Positions 11,456 through 20,823 of a DNA stretch of 64,000 nt are shown here, piece after piece (position 1 is the first letter of the stretch; each line of letters opens with the position of its first letter). A model generated the notes under the pieces. The model saw nothing but the letters and a program-made list of their open reading frames with translations, was not told the origin of the DNA and made no database searches. The position numbers were made by a program, and so were the translations under genes. The stretch comes from Clusia tigrina (Eukaryota; Arthropoda; Insecta; Diptera; Clusiidae): contig OV050030.1 of assembly GCA_920105625.2 (NCBI GenBank), positions 173,403,315-173,467,314 on the forward strand, read 5' to 3'.

Positions 11456-11733
11456 GCAGACAGAGCCAGGAGTTTATGGTTTTGACCGGAGAGTCGGCCA
11501 CACATACGCAAAACAGACAGAGCCAAGAGTTTATGGTTTTGACCGACTCTCCCTGGGACACATATGCAACACAGACAGAGCCAGGAGTTTATGGTTTTGA
11601 CCGACTCTCCCTGGAACACATACGCAAAACAGACAGAGCTAAGAGTTTATGGTTTTGACTGACTTTCCCTGGGACACATATGCAACACAGACAGAGCCAG
11701 GAGTTTATGGTTTTGACCGACTCTCCCTGGGAT
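11456..11733. repeat. 58-bp minisatellite, left block (about 4.8 units)
   Basis: Tandem units of about 58 bp begin with ACAGACAGAGCCAGGAGTTT and include a CTCCCTGGGACACATA block. Units start near 11456, 11513, 11571, 11629 and 11687. The first unit is the most divergent (GGAGAGTCGGCC in place of GACTCTCCCTGG). The array is cut at 11733 by LOA1 and continues at 16977. Confidence 0.9.
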
Positions 11734-11829
11734 GGTAAGTAGGTAGGTAAAGCGGCCACCCGAAAAGGGCGCACTTAGGCCAACATTGACCGTTTGTGAT
11801 ACCGCATGGGACAGCAGGTCCCATCCCTT

Positions 11830-14800
11830 TCAAAGGTCCAGCCATTTGGAGCTTTTAATGAAGCTGTTGATGGAGCTAATCTTTTTTTTTAAGATATCTC
11901 CCAAGGAGTCCAAAAAGTAGTCGCCTAGGAAAGTGCGCCTCCTTCTGGACAAAGCTGGGCACGTGCACAACAGGTTAGCAGTAGACTCTTCCTCCTCCTC
12001 GTCCATGCAACTCCTGCAGAAGTCATTAGAGGCGATCCCCAGCCTACACCCGTGTGTGCCTAGAGCCCAGTGTCCCGTTAAGACGCTAATCACGGGACCT
12101 ATGCTTTGTCTATTTAGAGCCAGTAGGTCCTTAGAGCGCTTGACATTTATCTCTGGCCAGGTTTGTCTAGCTATTTTACATTCTGAAAGTTCAGACCAGC
12201 GCCTGCCCGCTGTTCCTAAGGATATTGTATTTACTAAGAGCTTACATGTGGCAATAGGAATACCGAATTGAGACCTATCTGGTTCCGTCGGTATGGTAGT
12301 ACCCTCACGGGCAAGTCCATCCGCCTTGCAGTTCCCTGGAATATCTCTGTGACCGGGAACCCAGCACAGATGCAGACGGGTCTGCTTAGCTATCTCGTCT
12401 AAAGATTTGCGGCAGCTCTTGACGGCTTTTGAGGTGATAATAACCGAATCCAGGGAGCGCAAAGCAGCTTGGCTCTCGGAGAGAATACAAATATCAAGTC
12501 CAGATATCTTCTTCTTCCTTAGCCATGACAGTGCTGCCTCTATAGCCGCGATCTCTGCCTGAAAAACACTGCAGTGGTCGGGCATCCTAAAGCACATGCT
12601 AATGTCCAAATCTTCTGAGAATACACCACCTCCCACCCTACTCTGTAGTTTGGATCCATCTGTGTAGATGTTAACCCCTTCTACATGAGTGGGGATGCCA
12701 TCCTTCCATTCGTCCCTGGATTGAATGGAGATCTTGCACATACCATTGAAGGCGTACATTGGTGTGATGTAGTCGAAAGAGTCAGGAATACCCTCAAAAT
12801 GTCTTAAAATGGACGCATGACCTATATTCCTGGCATCCCATTGATGCGTAGCTTTTAGTCTGATAGCTGAGTTTGCAGCCATTTTTTCGCCAAAAAGCCT
12901 AACAGGCAGCAGATTGAGCATAGTATCCAATGCTGCCGTTGGAGTCGTTCTAATGGCACTACTTATGAATACCTCTGCCGTTCTTTGTACCTTTGTTATC
13001 AGCCTCTTGTATGTGGACTTACTTAGGGCTGTCCACCAAGCAAGCACCCCCTAGAAAAGGACTGGCCATAACACAGCTGTGTATATCCAATAGGGTCTTT
13101 AGGCTGCAACCCCCATTTTTTACCTATAACTCTTTTGCTAGAGTACAGAGCTACCTGAGCTTTCCTATATTAGCCTTCCAGTTCAGCTTCCTATCTAGGA
13201 TCACGCCCAGATAATTAGCCTCCTCGACAAGGTCAATATCTACACCCATTAGTTTTGGAGCAATAAATTGAGGAATTTTATACTTCCTAGTGAAGAGTAC
13301 CAGCTTAGTCTTGGTCGGATTAACCCCCAACCCACAGTCAGAAGTCCATTTAGAGAGAATGTTCAGCACGTTTTGCATTAAGTCCCTCAAAGTAGATATG
13401 TATTTACGCGAGATACTAATAGCAACATCATCCGCATACGCAACCACCTTGCACCCTTCCCTCTCCAGTCGAACAAGCAGCTGATTTACCGCAAGATTCC
13501 ATAGTAGGGGTGAAAGAACTCCACCTTGAGGTGTGCCTCTGCACACGGACTTCTTGGCCGACGCCGCCCCCAGCTGTGAATTGATTATCCTGCTACTAAG
13601 CATGTTTTCAATCCACCTGCTAATGGCGGGTTCCACCTCCAAGTCTCGCATCGCACCGATTATTGCATCTGATTTGATGTTGTTAAAAGCTCCCTCAATG
13701 TCCAGGAAAACCACTAGGGAGAACTCCTTACTGTGCAGGGAGCACTCAATCCTAGAGACTAAGGAGTGTAAAGCGGTCTCCACCGATTTACCCTTAACGT
13801 AGGCATGCTGAGAGACTGACAGCTTCTGTCTGTCTATAGTGAGCCTCAGATGAATATCTAACAATATTTCCAGGATTTTTAGACAGAAGGAGGACAGACT
13901 AATGGGTCTTAAGTCCCCTGGAGCCGTGTGCGAGCTTTTGCCGGCCTTGGGTATAAAAATTACCCTCACATGCTTCCATGAGTCTGGAATATACGTTAAT
14001 TCAAGACAACTACTATAGATCTTTAACAGAGACTCTATTATAAGATTCTCTGACTGCTGAATTTCAATTGGAGCTACACCATCTGGGCCAGATGCTTTAA
14101 ATGGTTTGAAGCTATGGATGGCCCATTGCAATTTTGGCTTCGTGACTATATCTGAGTTGACTTCAACTACATTCCCGCTGGGATTCGTTCTCCGCGGAAT
14201 GGTACTCGAGCAACCAGGGAATTGAGTCTCCAGAAGAAGCTCTAGAGTCTCATTACTATTAGAAGTCCAGGATCCATCCTCCCTCCTCAGGTAACCAGGT
14301 ACCATTGGAGCAGTTGATAGGATCTTCCTCAACCTGGACGTCTCAGAGATATCTTCTACGTCACCGCAAAAGTTCCTCCACGATTCTCTCTGTGCTTTCC
14401 TAAGCTTACTTTTGAAGGCTCTGAGTGCTGCCTTATATAAAGCCCAGTCTGCACTATCTCTAGACTTCTTTGCGCTGTTGAAAAGTCTCCTACAGTTTTG
14501 TCTGAGTCCCCTAATTTCTTCCCCCACCATGTGGGTTTTTGTTTCCCCCTGGGTCTACTGAGGGGGCAAGAGACCAATAGAGCCTTATTAAGAGCAAGCG
14601 TTAGAACCTCCACAGACCTATCGATTTCGTCGGATTTGTATGTGCTTGTGGGGTTCTGAGGTAGTAGTCTAGCTACAGTCACCTTGTAGAAGTCCCAGTT
14701 TACTTTCCTGACATTTCTAAAAGCCTTAGGGCTAGGTAGACTATCCAGAAGATCAAACTGAATTAACCTATGATCCGAAAAGGAATGTTCCTCTAGAACT

Positions 14801-15402
14801 TTCCAATTTGAGATCCGATCAAAAATTGATTCGGAGGCAAGGGTTAAGTCTGGGACTTCTTGCCTATTAGCAGTAATAAAAGTGGGTTCTGACCCCTTAT
14901 TGCACACAGAAAGGTTAGTCGTTACAATATATTCATATAATGACTCACCTCGTTCATTGACATCCGTGTTTCCCCAGATATCATGGTGCACATTGGCATC
15001 GCATCCAATAATAACAGCCACCCGTTGAGTCTTAGCTTCCACAACAAGCTTCTGTATGTCGTTTTCTGGAAGGATCTCATGGTCATGCGCCATATAGGCC
15101 GAGAACAACCAGTACCGTCCCTTGCCAGTTTCCAGGCAGACGGCCGTTATATCCTTGTTGCTGTAATTGGGGAAAATAAATGAGCTAACATTATTCCTAA
15201 TGAGGATACAAGACCTAGGTCTTCCTTCACTTACGGTATACAGCAAGCTATAATTTTCAGTCCTGAGACCACATACCAAGTCCCCGTGTGTCCAGGGTTC
15301 TTGGATCAGTACAATGTCTACTCCGCCTTTTGCAAGACGGAGCTGAAGGCTGGCAGACGCCGCCTTCGAGTGATGGAGGTTAATCTGCACTATTCGTAGC
15401 AT
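11830..15402 (-). pseudogene. LOA1 ORF2: APE endonuclease, RT, RNase H, broken
   Basis: Starts at 15402 with MLRIVQINLHHSK; the endonuclease has LIQEPWTHGD, GCDANVHHDIWG and EEHSFSDHRLI. A one-base deletion in the G run at 14521-14525 shifts the frame: this copy has five C on the + strand where LOA2 has six (18224-18229). The RT shows SGPDGVAPIEI, GDLRPISLSSF, GTPQGGVLSPLLWNL and YADD near 13435. Two further breaks lie at about 13150 and 13090 in the thumb. RNase H follows (NIYTDGSKL; FQAEIAAIEAAL; CKADGLAREG), with SES in place of the usual catalytic SDS. A Cys-rich C-terminal motif (CRSCMDEEEEES) lies near 11990. ORF2 overlaps the ORF1 end by about 23 bases. Confidence 0.88.
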
Positions 15403-16800
15403 CTCTGCTACTTGTAGCGCTGGTCACCTCCACCACCGTGACATCAGCCTCAGACTCCGAGTCTGACTCCAGAAGGACTTCCTCCTCACTGAGTATGGTT
15501 GTCCCTAGGAGACTCTCCAAACCCCCCACAGTTGACATAGAGTCACTGCGTTTCGGGTGCATGGCGGAGTCCTCAGCAGCAGCAGGATCAGCAGTTACCC
15601 CTGAGGGATTCAATACCGCTTGATCCGTGTAAGACGGTTGCTCGCTTTTGTAGACCTTAAGGCTTGTGGATGAGAAGCCATAGCCCACGACCCAATTGGA
15701 TTTCGCTAGAGTAGCCAGAGATTCGGCGTTCACCACAAGGGTTATTGACCGGTAATACCCCCTTGGTTCCTCTACCTTAGTAACCTTCCAATTATTAGTC
15801 GGGAGCTGCTGTTGCTCAACCTAAAAATCTCCAGGATAGCCTCAGGGTCAGACGGTTCGGCTGGGATCCATGCGCGCGCTCTAGGTCTACTAGGGATCAA
15901 CTCCCTAGGTACGACTTCGAGCCTTGCGCCTGGCCATGCTTCCCCTATCCTGGAGATCGCAATCTTATAAAGGTCGACTGACCTTTGATCCGCGCAGGCA
16001 ATCAGCTTCACGTGGCCCTGATGCCATCCGCTGTCGCGAAAAGAGGGATAACCACCTGGGAATTCCTTCAAAAGCTGGAGGTAGAGCCTTGAAAGGCTTA
16101 CTTCTACCTTTTTCCAGCACTCAGGAGCGATACTGCCATCCGGGTCATTACGATCTATGACCGCCATGACCTGGTGTCCTTTCAGCACTTCGCTGAAGGA
16201 CTTCGTGGTGACAGTACCGCGCTTCTTAAATTTCTTTGGGTCCGGGTGGGTGGTCTCTTCTAGGGACCGTTGACGTTTTGTAGCCTGTAGTGTTGGAGCT
16301 TGAGACTCCTTCACGGCTTTCGTCGCCCACTCGAGGGAAGCCTTCTGCTTCACCGTCCTCTCCTTCTCTGGGATCCGCGACAAGCGTTCCACCGTCCGGC
16401 GAGCAGCCCTTTTTACTTTATAGAACCTTTTGGTTCCGTGTTTAGCAACACTATCGCAGCACGTGGCTTTGCTTGTGCCAGGTTCGTCGTCCTTAGCTAC
16501 AATAGCCGCCGCAGAGTGTGCGGAGGATTTTGGATTCCCATCCGAAATAGCGTTTAGAGACCGCACGTCAGTTTTATTTTTTTTAAGTTTATCCATCTGG
16601 TTCTTACGGCCACCCGCTCGATTGATCAAGCTAAGGAAGCCAAAAATTTGAAAAGGGAAGGGGTTGGTCAACTGTGGCAGCGCCCCGTACCACAGCAAGT
16701 CCACCGTTACTACCTGAGGCGGCCTGGTGTCAGGAAGGGGAGCTCCGTTAGGATACAGCCTAATTAACCTCCTGGCTGCAAAACAACATCCAATGGGCAC
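15380..16800 (-). pseudogene. LOA1 ORF1 (DUF4780-like), one frameshift
   Basis: ORF1 of LOA-type LINEs, presumed to bind the element RNA. The N-terminal half is basic with bipartite clusters (KRFYKVKRAARRTVERL; KKFKKRG). The second half has the DUF4780-type core (VAVIDRNDPDGSI-like, near 16160; GWHQGHVKLIACAD near 16010). A frameshift near 15802 moves the frame just before the NNWKVTK segment; the last third, with an acidic Ser/Glu tail (EEEVLLESDSESEADVTVVE), continues to the stop at 15380. The ATG at 16800 is a long-frame choice; the true start may be the internal Met near 16597 (MDKLKKNKTD). Confidence 0.8.
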
Positions 16801-16976
16801 GATCCCAAGAACACCCTGGATTAGGAGGGAGACAGTTCTTAGTTGGATTACTCCGCAGTAGTCAGTCCGGCTAGGGGTAATCCCATTAGAGCCGAAACTC
16901 CGCCATCCTAACCCATTGCGTCATTGCAATCCCTTAAGCCTTCGTACCCCGACAAGGTGACTGCTCTTCACGAAGG
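16801..16976 (-). other. LOA1 5' UTR
   Basis: Non-coding GC-richer segment between the LOA1 5' end and ORF1, ending at the 12-bp target duplication. Any internal promoter would lie here, but no motif is diagnostic. Confidence 0.55.
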
Positions 16977-17104
16977 TCTCCCTGGGATACATACGCAACA
17001 CAGACAGAGCTAGGAGTTTATGGATTTGACCGATTCTCCCTGGGACACATACGCAACACAGACAGATCCAGGAGTTTATGGGTTTGACCGACTGTCCCTG
17101 GAGA
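16977..17104. repeat. 58-bp minisatellite, right block (about 2.2 units)
   Basis: Same unit as 11456-11733, beginning with the second copy of TCTCCCTGGGAT. Together the two blocks make about seven units, so the array existed before LOA1 landed. Confidence 0.9.
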
Positions 17105-17311
17105 CTAGCATAAACCACGGCCACTACCACGAACACACAGAGTAGGGTAGTAATTAAATATAATTATATATATATATATATCTATAGGAAGTAAGTAGTA
17201 ATTTTGAAAATAAATAAAAACACTTATTAAAGCAATACAACAGCGATGAAATTTCTGTAAGCGACCCTGGAACCCGCTGAGTTTTTACCCCAGCGAAATT
17301 GAGTCGTTACA
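17105..17311. other. Unassigned AT-rich spacer with a TA microsatellite
   Basis: Contains (TA)n near 17166-17180 and no ORF. The last part (AGCGACCCTGGAACCCGCTG, near 17260) is less AT-rich and could be a scrap of another element. The boundary with LOA2 is abrupt. Confidence 0.4.
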
Positions 17312-18758
17312 GTGTGCCTCTGTACACGGACTGCTTGGCCGACGCCGCCCCCAGCTGTGAATTGATTATCCTGCTACTAAGCATTTTTTCAATCCACCTG
17401 CTAATGGCGGGTTCCACCTCCAAGTCTCGCATCGCACCGATTATTGCATCTGATTTGATGTTGTTAAAAGCTCCCTCAATGTCCAGGAAAACCACTAGGG
17501 AGAACTCCTTATTGTGCAGGGAGAACTCAAGACTAGAGACTAAGGAGTGTGAAGCGGTCTCAACCGATTTACCCTTGAAGTAGGCATGCTGAGAGACTGA
17601 CAGCTTCTGTCTGTCTATAGTGATCCTCAGATGAATGTCTAACAACCTTTCCAGGATTTTCAGACAGAAGGGGGACAGACTAATGGGCCTTAAGTCCCCT
17701 GGAGCTGTGTGCGAAATTTTGCCGGCCTTGGGAATATACGCTAATTCAAGACAACTATTGTAGATCTTTAGCAGCCACTTTACTATAAGATTCTCTGACT
17801 GCTGAATTCAATTGGAGCTACACCATCTGGGCCAGATGCTTTAAATGGTTTGAAGCTATAGATAGCTCATTGCAATTTTGGCTTCGTGACTATGTCTGAG
17901 TTGACTTCAACTGCAACCAGGGAAGTGAGTCTCCAGAAGAAGCTCTAGAGTCTCATTACTATTTGAAGTCCAAGATCCATCCTCCCTTCTCAGGTACCCA
18001 GGTACCATTGGAGCAGTTGATAGGATCTTCCTCAACCTGGACGTCTCAGAGATATTTTCTACGTCACCGCAAAAGTTTCTGCACGATTCTCTTGTGTCTT
18101 CCTAAGTTTACTTTTGAAGGCTCTGAGTGCTGCCTTATATAAAGCCCACTCTGCACTATCCCTAGACTTTTTTGCGCTGTTGAAAAGTCTCCTTCAGTTT
18201 TTTCTGAGTCCCCTGATTTCCTCCCCCCACCATGTGGGTTTTTGTTTCCCCCTGGGTCTACTGAGGGGGGGAAGGGGGGGGGGGGGGAATTGACCATTAA
18301 AGCCTTAGTAAGAGCAACCGTTAGAACCTCCACAGACCTATCAATTTCGGCACACGTGCTTGTGCTTGTGGGGTTCTGAGGTAGTAGTCTAGCTACAGTC
18401 ACCTTGTGGGTAGTAGTCTAGCTACAGTCACCTTGTAGAGGACCCAGTTAGTTTTCCTGACATTTCTAAAAGCCCTAGGGCTGGGCAGACTATCTAGAAT
18501 ATCAAACTGAATTAAACTATGATCCGAAATGGAGTGTTCCTCTAGAACTCTCCAATTGGATATCCGATCAAAAATTGATTCGGAGGCAAGGACTTCTGCC
18601 TATTAGCAGTAATGAAAGTGGGTTCTGACCCCTTATTACAAATAACAAGGTTAGCCGTTACAATATATTCATATAATGACTCACCGCGTTCATTGACATC
18701 TGTGCTTCCCCAGATGTCGTGGTGCGCATTGGCAGCGCATCCAATAATAACACCCACC
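17312..18758 (-). pseudogene. LOA2: LOA LINE fragment, RT to endonuclease (left part)
   Basis: Clearly homologous to LOA1 13530-15015. It starts inside the RT (VYRGT) and is cut within the endonuclease (VIIGCAANAHHDIWGS) by element A. Against LOA1 it has deletions near 17733 (about 38 bp), 17912 (about 43 bp) and 18590, a 31-bp tandem duplication at about 18385-18440, and a G-rich expansion at 18262-18290. The endonuclease resumes at 40430 after the A array, and that piece is duplicated at 52650. It keeps six C at 18224-18229, where LOA1 has lost one. Confidence 0.88.
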
Positions 18759-19260
18759 TGTTGTGAGTTAGAACCAAGCTACCTACGTGTAGTTGTCTCA
18801 TAGCATCGACTTCTAATAGATGCCACACTCTGTTGGATTAGCATGTGCTAAAATTGTTTAACAATAAGACATACTTTTAGGGTCTAAGTATTTTAAGTTA
18901 ATGTGATCTGTGTAATGTTATCATGTAAGCTTTTAGGGCATTACAGTTCCACAGTCGAGTCGACGAGGGCAGCGTAATGCCCCCTCGCCAGTTTTGAAGT
19001 AGGTCGGTTGGCTTGACCAACTGACACCAATTAGCAGGCGCGGAACTGGAACACCAGAGAGGTCAGTTCACAGACTGAGATAGATGTAAAGAAATAGTAT
19101 ATAAGATCTAGGTTTCGTAAGAATAAATCTTCTTGTAATTTCAATCTTAAAGTGGAAAGTGTTTTCAGTTAAACGTTAGGGCTTTAAAGTTTTCAGCACG
19201 CGCCCGAAGGAGCCGCGACAGGACGTCCTCCGCCAAACACACAGGGACAAGACCACAACA
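18759..19260 (+). repeat. Element A LTR 1 (5' LTR of A1)
   Basis: 502 bp, TGTTGTG...CACAACA. About a dozen substitutions separate it from LTR 2, for example GCAGGCGCGG versus CCAGGTGCGG. Confidence 0.92.
19098..19127 (+). promoter_or_regulatory. LTR TATA box and poly(A) signal
   Basis: TATATAAG at 19098-19105 and AATAAA at 19122-19127 are only about 20 bases apart; the same pair is kept in the other A LTRs. They would serve as the U3 promoter and the R-region polyadenylation signal. The predicted transcription start lies near 19128-19135. Confidence 0.65.
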
Positions 19261-19280
19261 TTTTGGCACAGCCGGTAGGA
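19261..19280 (+). promoter_or_regulatory. Primer binding site of A1
   Basis: TGGCACAGCCGGTAGG starts at 19264, three T after the LTR. The related elements D and B have TGGCGCAGCCGG. The nearest insect tRNA 3' end known to me is tRNA-Ser (TGGCGCAGTCGG), with one mismatch for D/B and two for A. The assignment is tentative. Confidence 0.5.
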
Positions 19281-19367
19281 TCCAACGACGAGGGCCAGGA
19301 AAAGAGCACTCCTACGCGGCAATCCACCAATAGGAAACCATCAGGATAACCATCCCAAAGGAGGGCC

Positions 19368-19391
19368 ATGGAGGGAACGAAAATGGTGAGT
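19368..19391 (+). promoter_or_regulatory. Leader ATG followed by a splice donor (A1)
   Basis: A short exon starts at ATG 19368 and runs 18 bases to a consensus donor GTGAGT at 19386-19391. The block is conserved at 28497-28520 in A2 and, on the minus strand, near 47455-47478 in D. Insect retroviruses of this type make env from a spliced RNA. Here candidate acceptors are at 19971 (accessory exon) and, in A2, at 37716 just before the env start. Confidence 0.55.
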
Positions 19392-19971
19392 ATGTCTATA
19401 GTAGGACATTCTAGTATCTAAGTAAATTTTGCCGACGATTTTTCGGTGGCCGTGTGGGCGCTTTTGCGCCGGTCATGCAGAAGAAGCAGCATTGGGGCTG
19501 ATTAGCCGCTGCGGTTAGGTGACAATAGGTCGATCCAAAAGGAAAATTTTTTACTTACGGTCAGGATGTATAGGGTTGTTCCACTGAAATTAGGTTCATA
19601 TTTTTATTTACCGTTTATTTCAGCATTCTCGGGGGACGTGAGACGTATAAAGTTATTTCAAAGGAAACAAAATTCCTCGCTAATCCTTATTGAATTACGA
19701 ACTTGTGTATACCGGTTGATTTGGTTCGTAAAGAACGTGCTACGGTATAGAGTTTACGCATTCATAATAGGGGATGGTGTTTCTTATGTTCGTTCGCGCG
19801 ACTAACGTTTGATTCTTTTGTCCGTGTCAAGTACCGGAATAAAGTTAGGCTCACTTTTTTTTGGGGGCATCGCGACTGTTTGTTTGGCAGCGTGTTTCGT
19901 GGCTGCGGTTAGGATAATTTAAATCTCAATTCATTTATTAAAATTGGGTATTTATTTTCTTTGAATATCAG
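19392..19971 (+). other. A1 leader intron-like region
   Basis: Bounded by the donor at 19386 and an acceptor, TTGAATATCAG, ending at 19971. A second possible acceptor (TTATTTCAG) ends near 19623 and is also present in D. A 79-codon open frame at 19566-19805 starts with ATG and is identical in A2, but the whole surrounding stretch is identical too, so this is not evidence of coding. Confidence 0.45.
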
Positions 19972-20232
19972 GAAATAAATGACCAGAGTACCAAAGGCGT
20001 ACCGGTTGCAGAAGGTCGGAGGATTGAACTGAGGCCCATTTCAAAGGTGCCTTGCATGCATTGGCATAGACGTGGTGGAAAAGCAGCACGCGAGAGAAAG
20101 CGGCTGGCATTTCTAAAGAAGTTTCTGGCAGAACAGGCGAATCTGGAAGTTCCTCAGCCTTGGAGCGAAGCCAATAGATTATGGCATGAAATGTTCAGGC
20201 TAGGACAAGCAGAGATTGAATTTTATAATTAA
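19972..20232 (+). CDS. Putative arginine-rich accessory exon of A1
   Basis: Open from the acceptor at 19971 to a TAA at 20230-20232 (86 codons) and in frame with the 6-codon leader exon, giving about 92 residues if spliced. It has no ATG near its own 5' end, which favours the splice model. A basic stretch, GKAARERKRLAFLKKF, lies in the middle, recalling arginine-rich RNA-binding motifs of retroviral accessory proteins; the C-terminus is acidic/aromatic. The A2 counterpart (29101-29361) is also open. Differences between the copies are mostly amino-acid changing, so neither copy appears constrained now. I recognise no homologue and the function is unknown. Confidence 0.4.
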   Translation, partial: EINDQSTKGVPVAEGRRIELRPISKVPCMHWHRRGGKAARERKRLAFLKKFLAEQANLEVPQPWSEANRLWHEMFRLGQAEIEFYN

Positions 20233-20823
20233 CTGTAAGAATTTTTGTAAATAAAATCGAAGTGATCTTTGAATTCTATTGCTTGACAAAGCAAGTCAAT
20301 TAATTTATTTATATTTTTATTTGGTAAATACATTCCTATTTGGGTATGAATTGAGCAATAAATACATTGTGCAATAATTTAAATGGTTGTTTTAGATTTT
20401 TGGCATTTGAGTTAGGGTATTAGGTGAAAATATTTGACGAGGTGCCGTCAACATATGTTATCGCATCAAAGTTTGTGTAGTTCCGAAACTACAATTTGCG
20501 CAGTAATAATGAACCAATGTTTCGCACGGAAAAGCGAAACAGCTCAACAGAGCGTTGTTCCGAAATAAATATGCGTATAATTCTGCGGTAAATTGCTTCT
20601 TTGAGTGTAAAGATTTTTTGGTAGTACTTTTGTGAAATAAAGTAAATGAAATTATGAATAAACTGTAATTTGGTATACTGCTATGCTTATATTTGGGGAC
20701 TAATTGGATTGGGGGTAGTCATATTGGATTATCTAAGGGAAATTTCAAGTCATGTTTTAAAATTAGGATACGGTAACACTTGGTTTTTGGAGTTTGGGTT
20801 AAAAGTGAAGATTCATTCGGTCT
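20233..20823 (+). other. A1 distal leader between accessory exon and gag
   Basis: AT-rich, without supported genes. About 370 bp near 20414-20787 are missing from A2 (29538), removed between short repeats. The GTAGTTCCGAAACTACA motif near 20477 forms a small hairpin and is conserved in the leaders of D (near 46915) and B (near 56802). Confidence 0.5.

Larger units (their letters stand above)
11734..16976 (-). mobile_element. LOA-clade LINE (LOA1), near full length, inserted in the minisatellite
   Basis: Two-ORF LINE of 5.2 kb on the minus strand. TCTCCCTGGGAT is duplicated at 11722-11733 and 16977-16988, both inside minisatellite units. The 3' end (low coordinate) carries a short TACC-type simple-repeat tail rather than poly(A). 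An RNase H domain after the RT and a DUF4780-like ORF1 place it in the LOA group (Bilbo/Trim/Baggins-like). Both ORFs are damaged. Confidence 0.88.

Noticed and set aside
11456..11733. Possible CRISPR-like array
   Set aside because: Units are directly adjacent near-identical 58-mers with no distinct spacers, in an insect genome.
11476..11774. Repeated short peptides across the minisatellite in both directions
   Set aside because: The unit is 58 bp, not a multiple of three; the frames are by-products of the tandem repeat.
17166..17182. TA run as a promoter TATA box
   Set aside because: Simple dinucleotide microsatellite with no gene downstream in either direction.
19566..19805. 79-codon frame identical in A1 and A2
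   Set aside because: The whole 749-bp surrounding region is identical, D does not keep the frame, and it sits in a likely intron.
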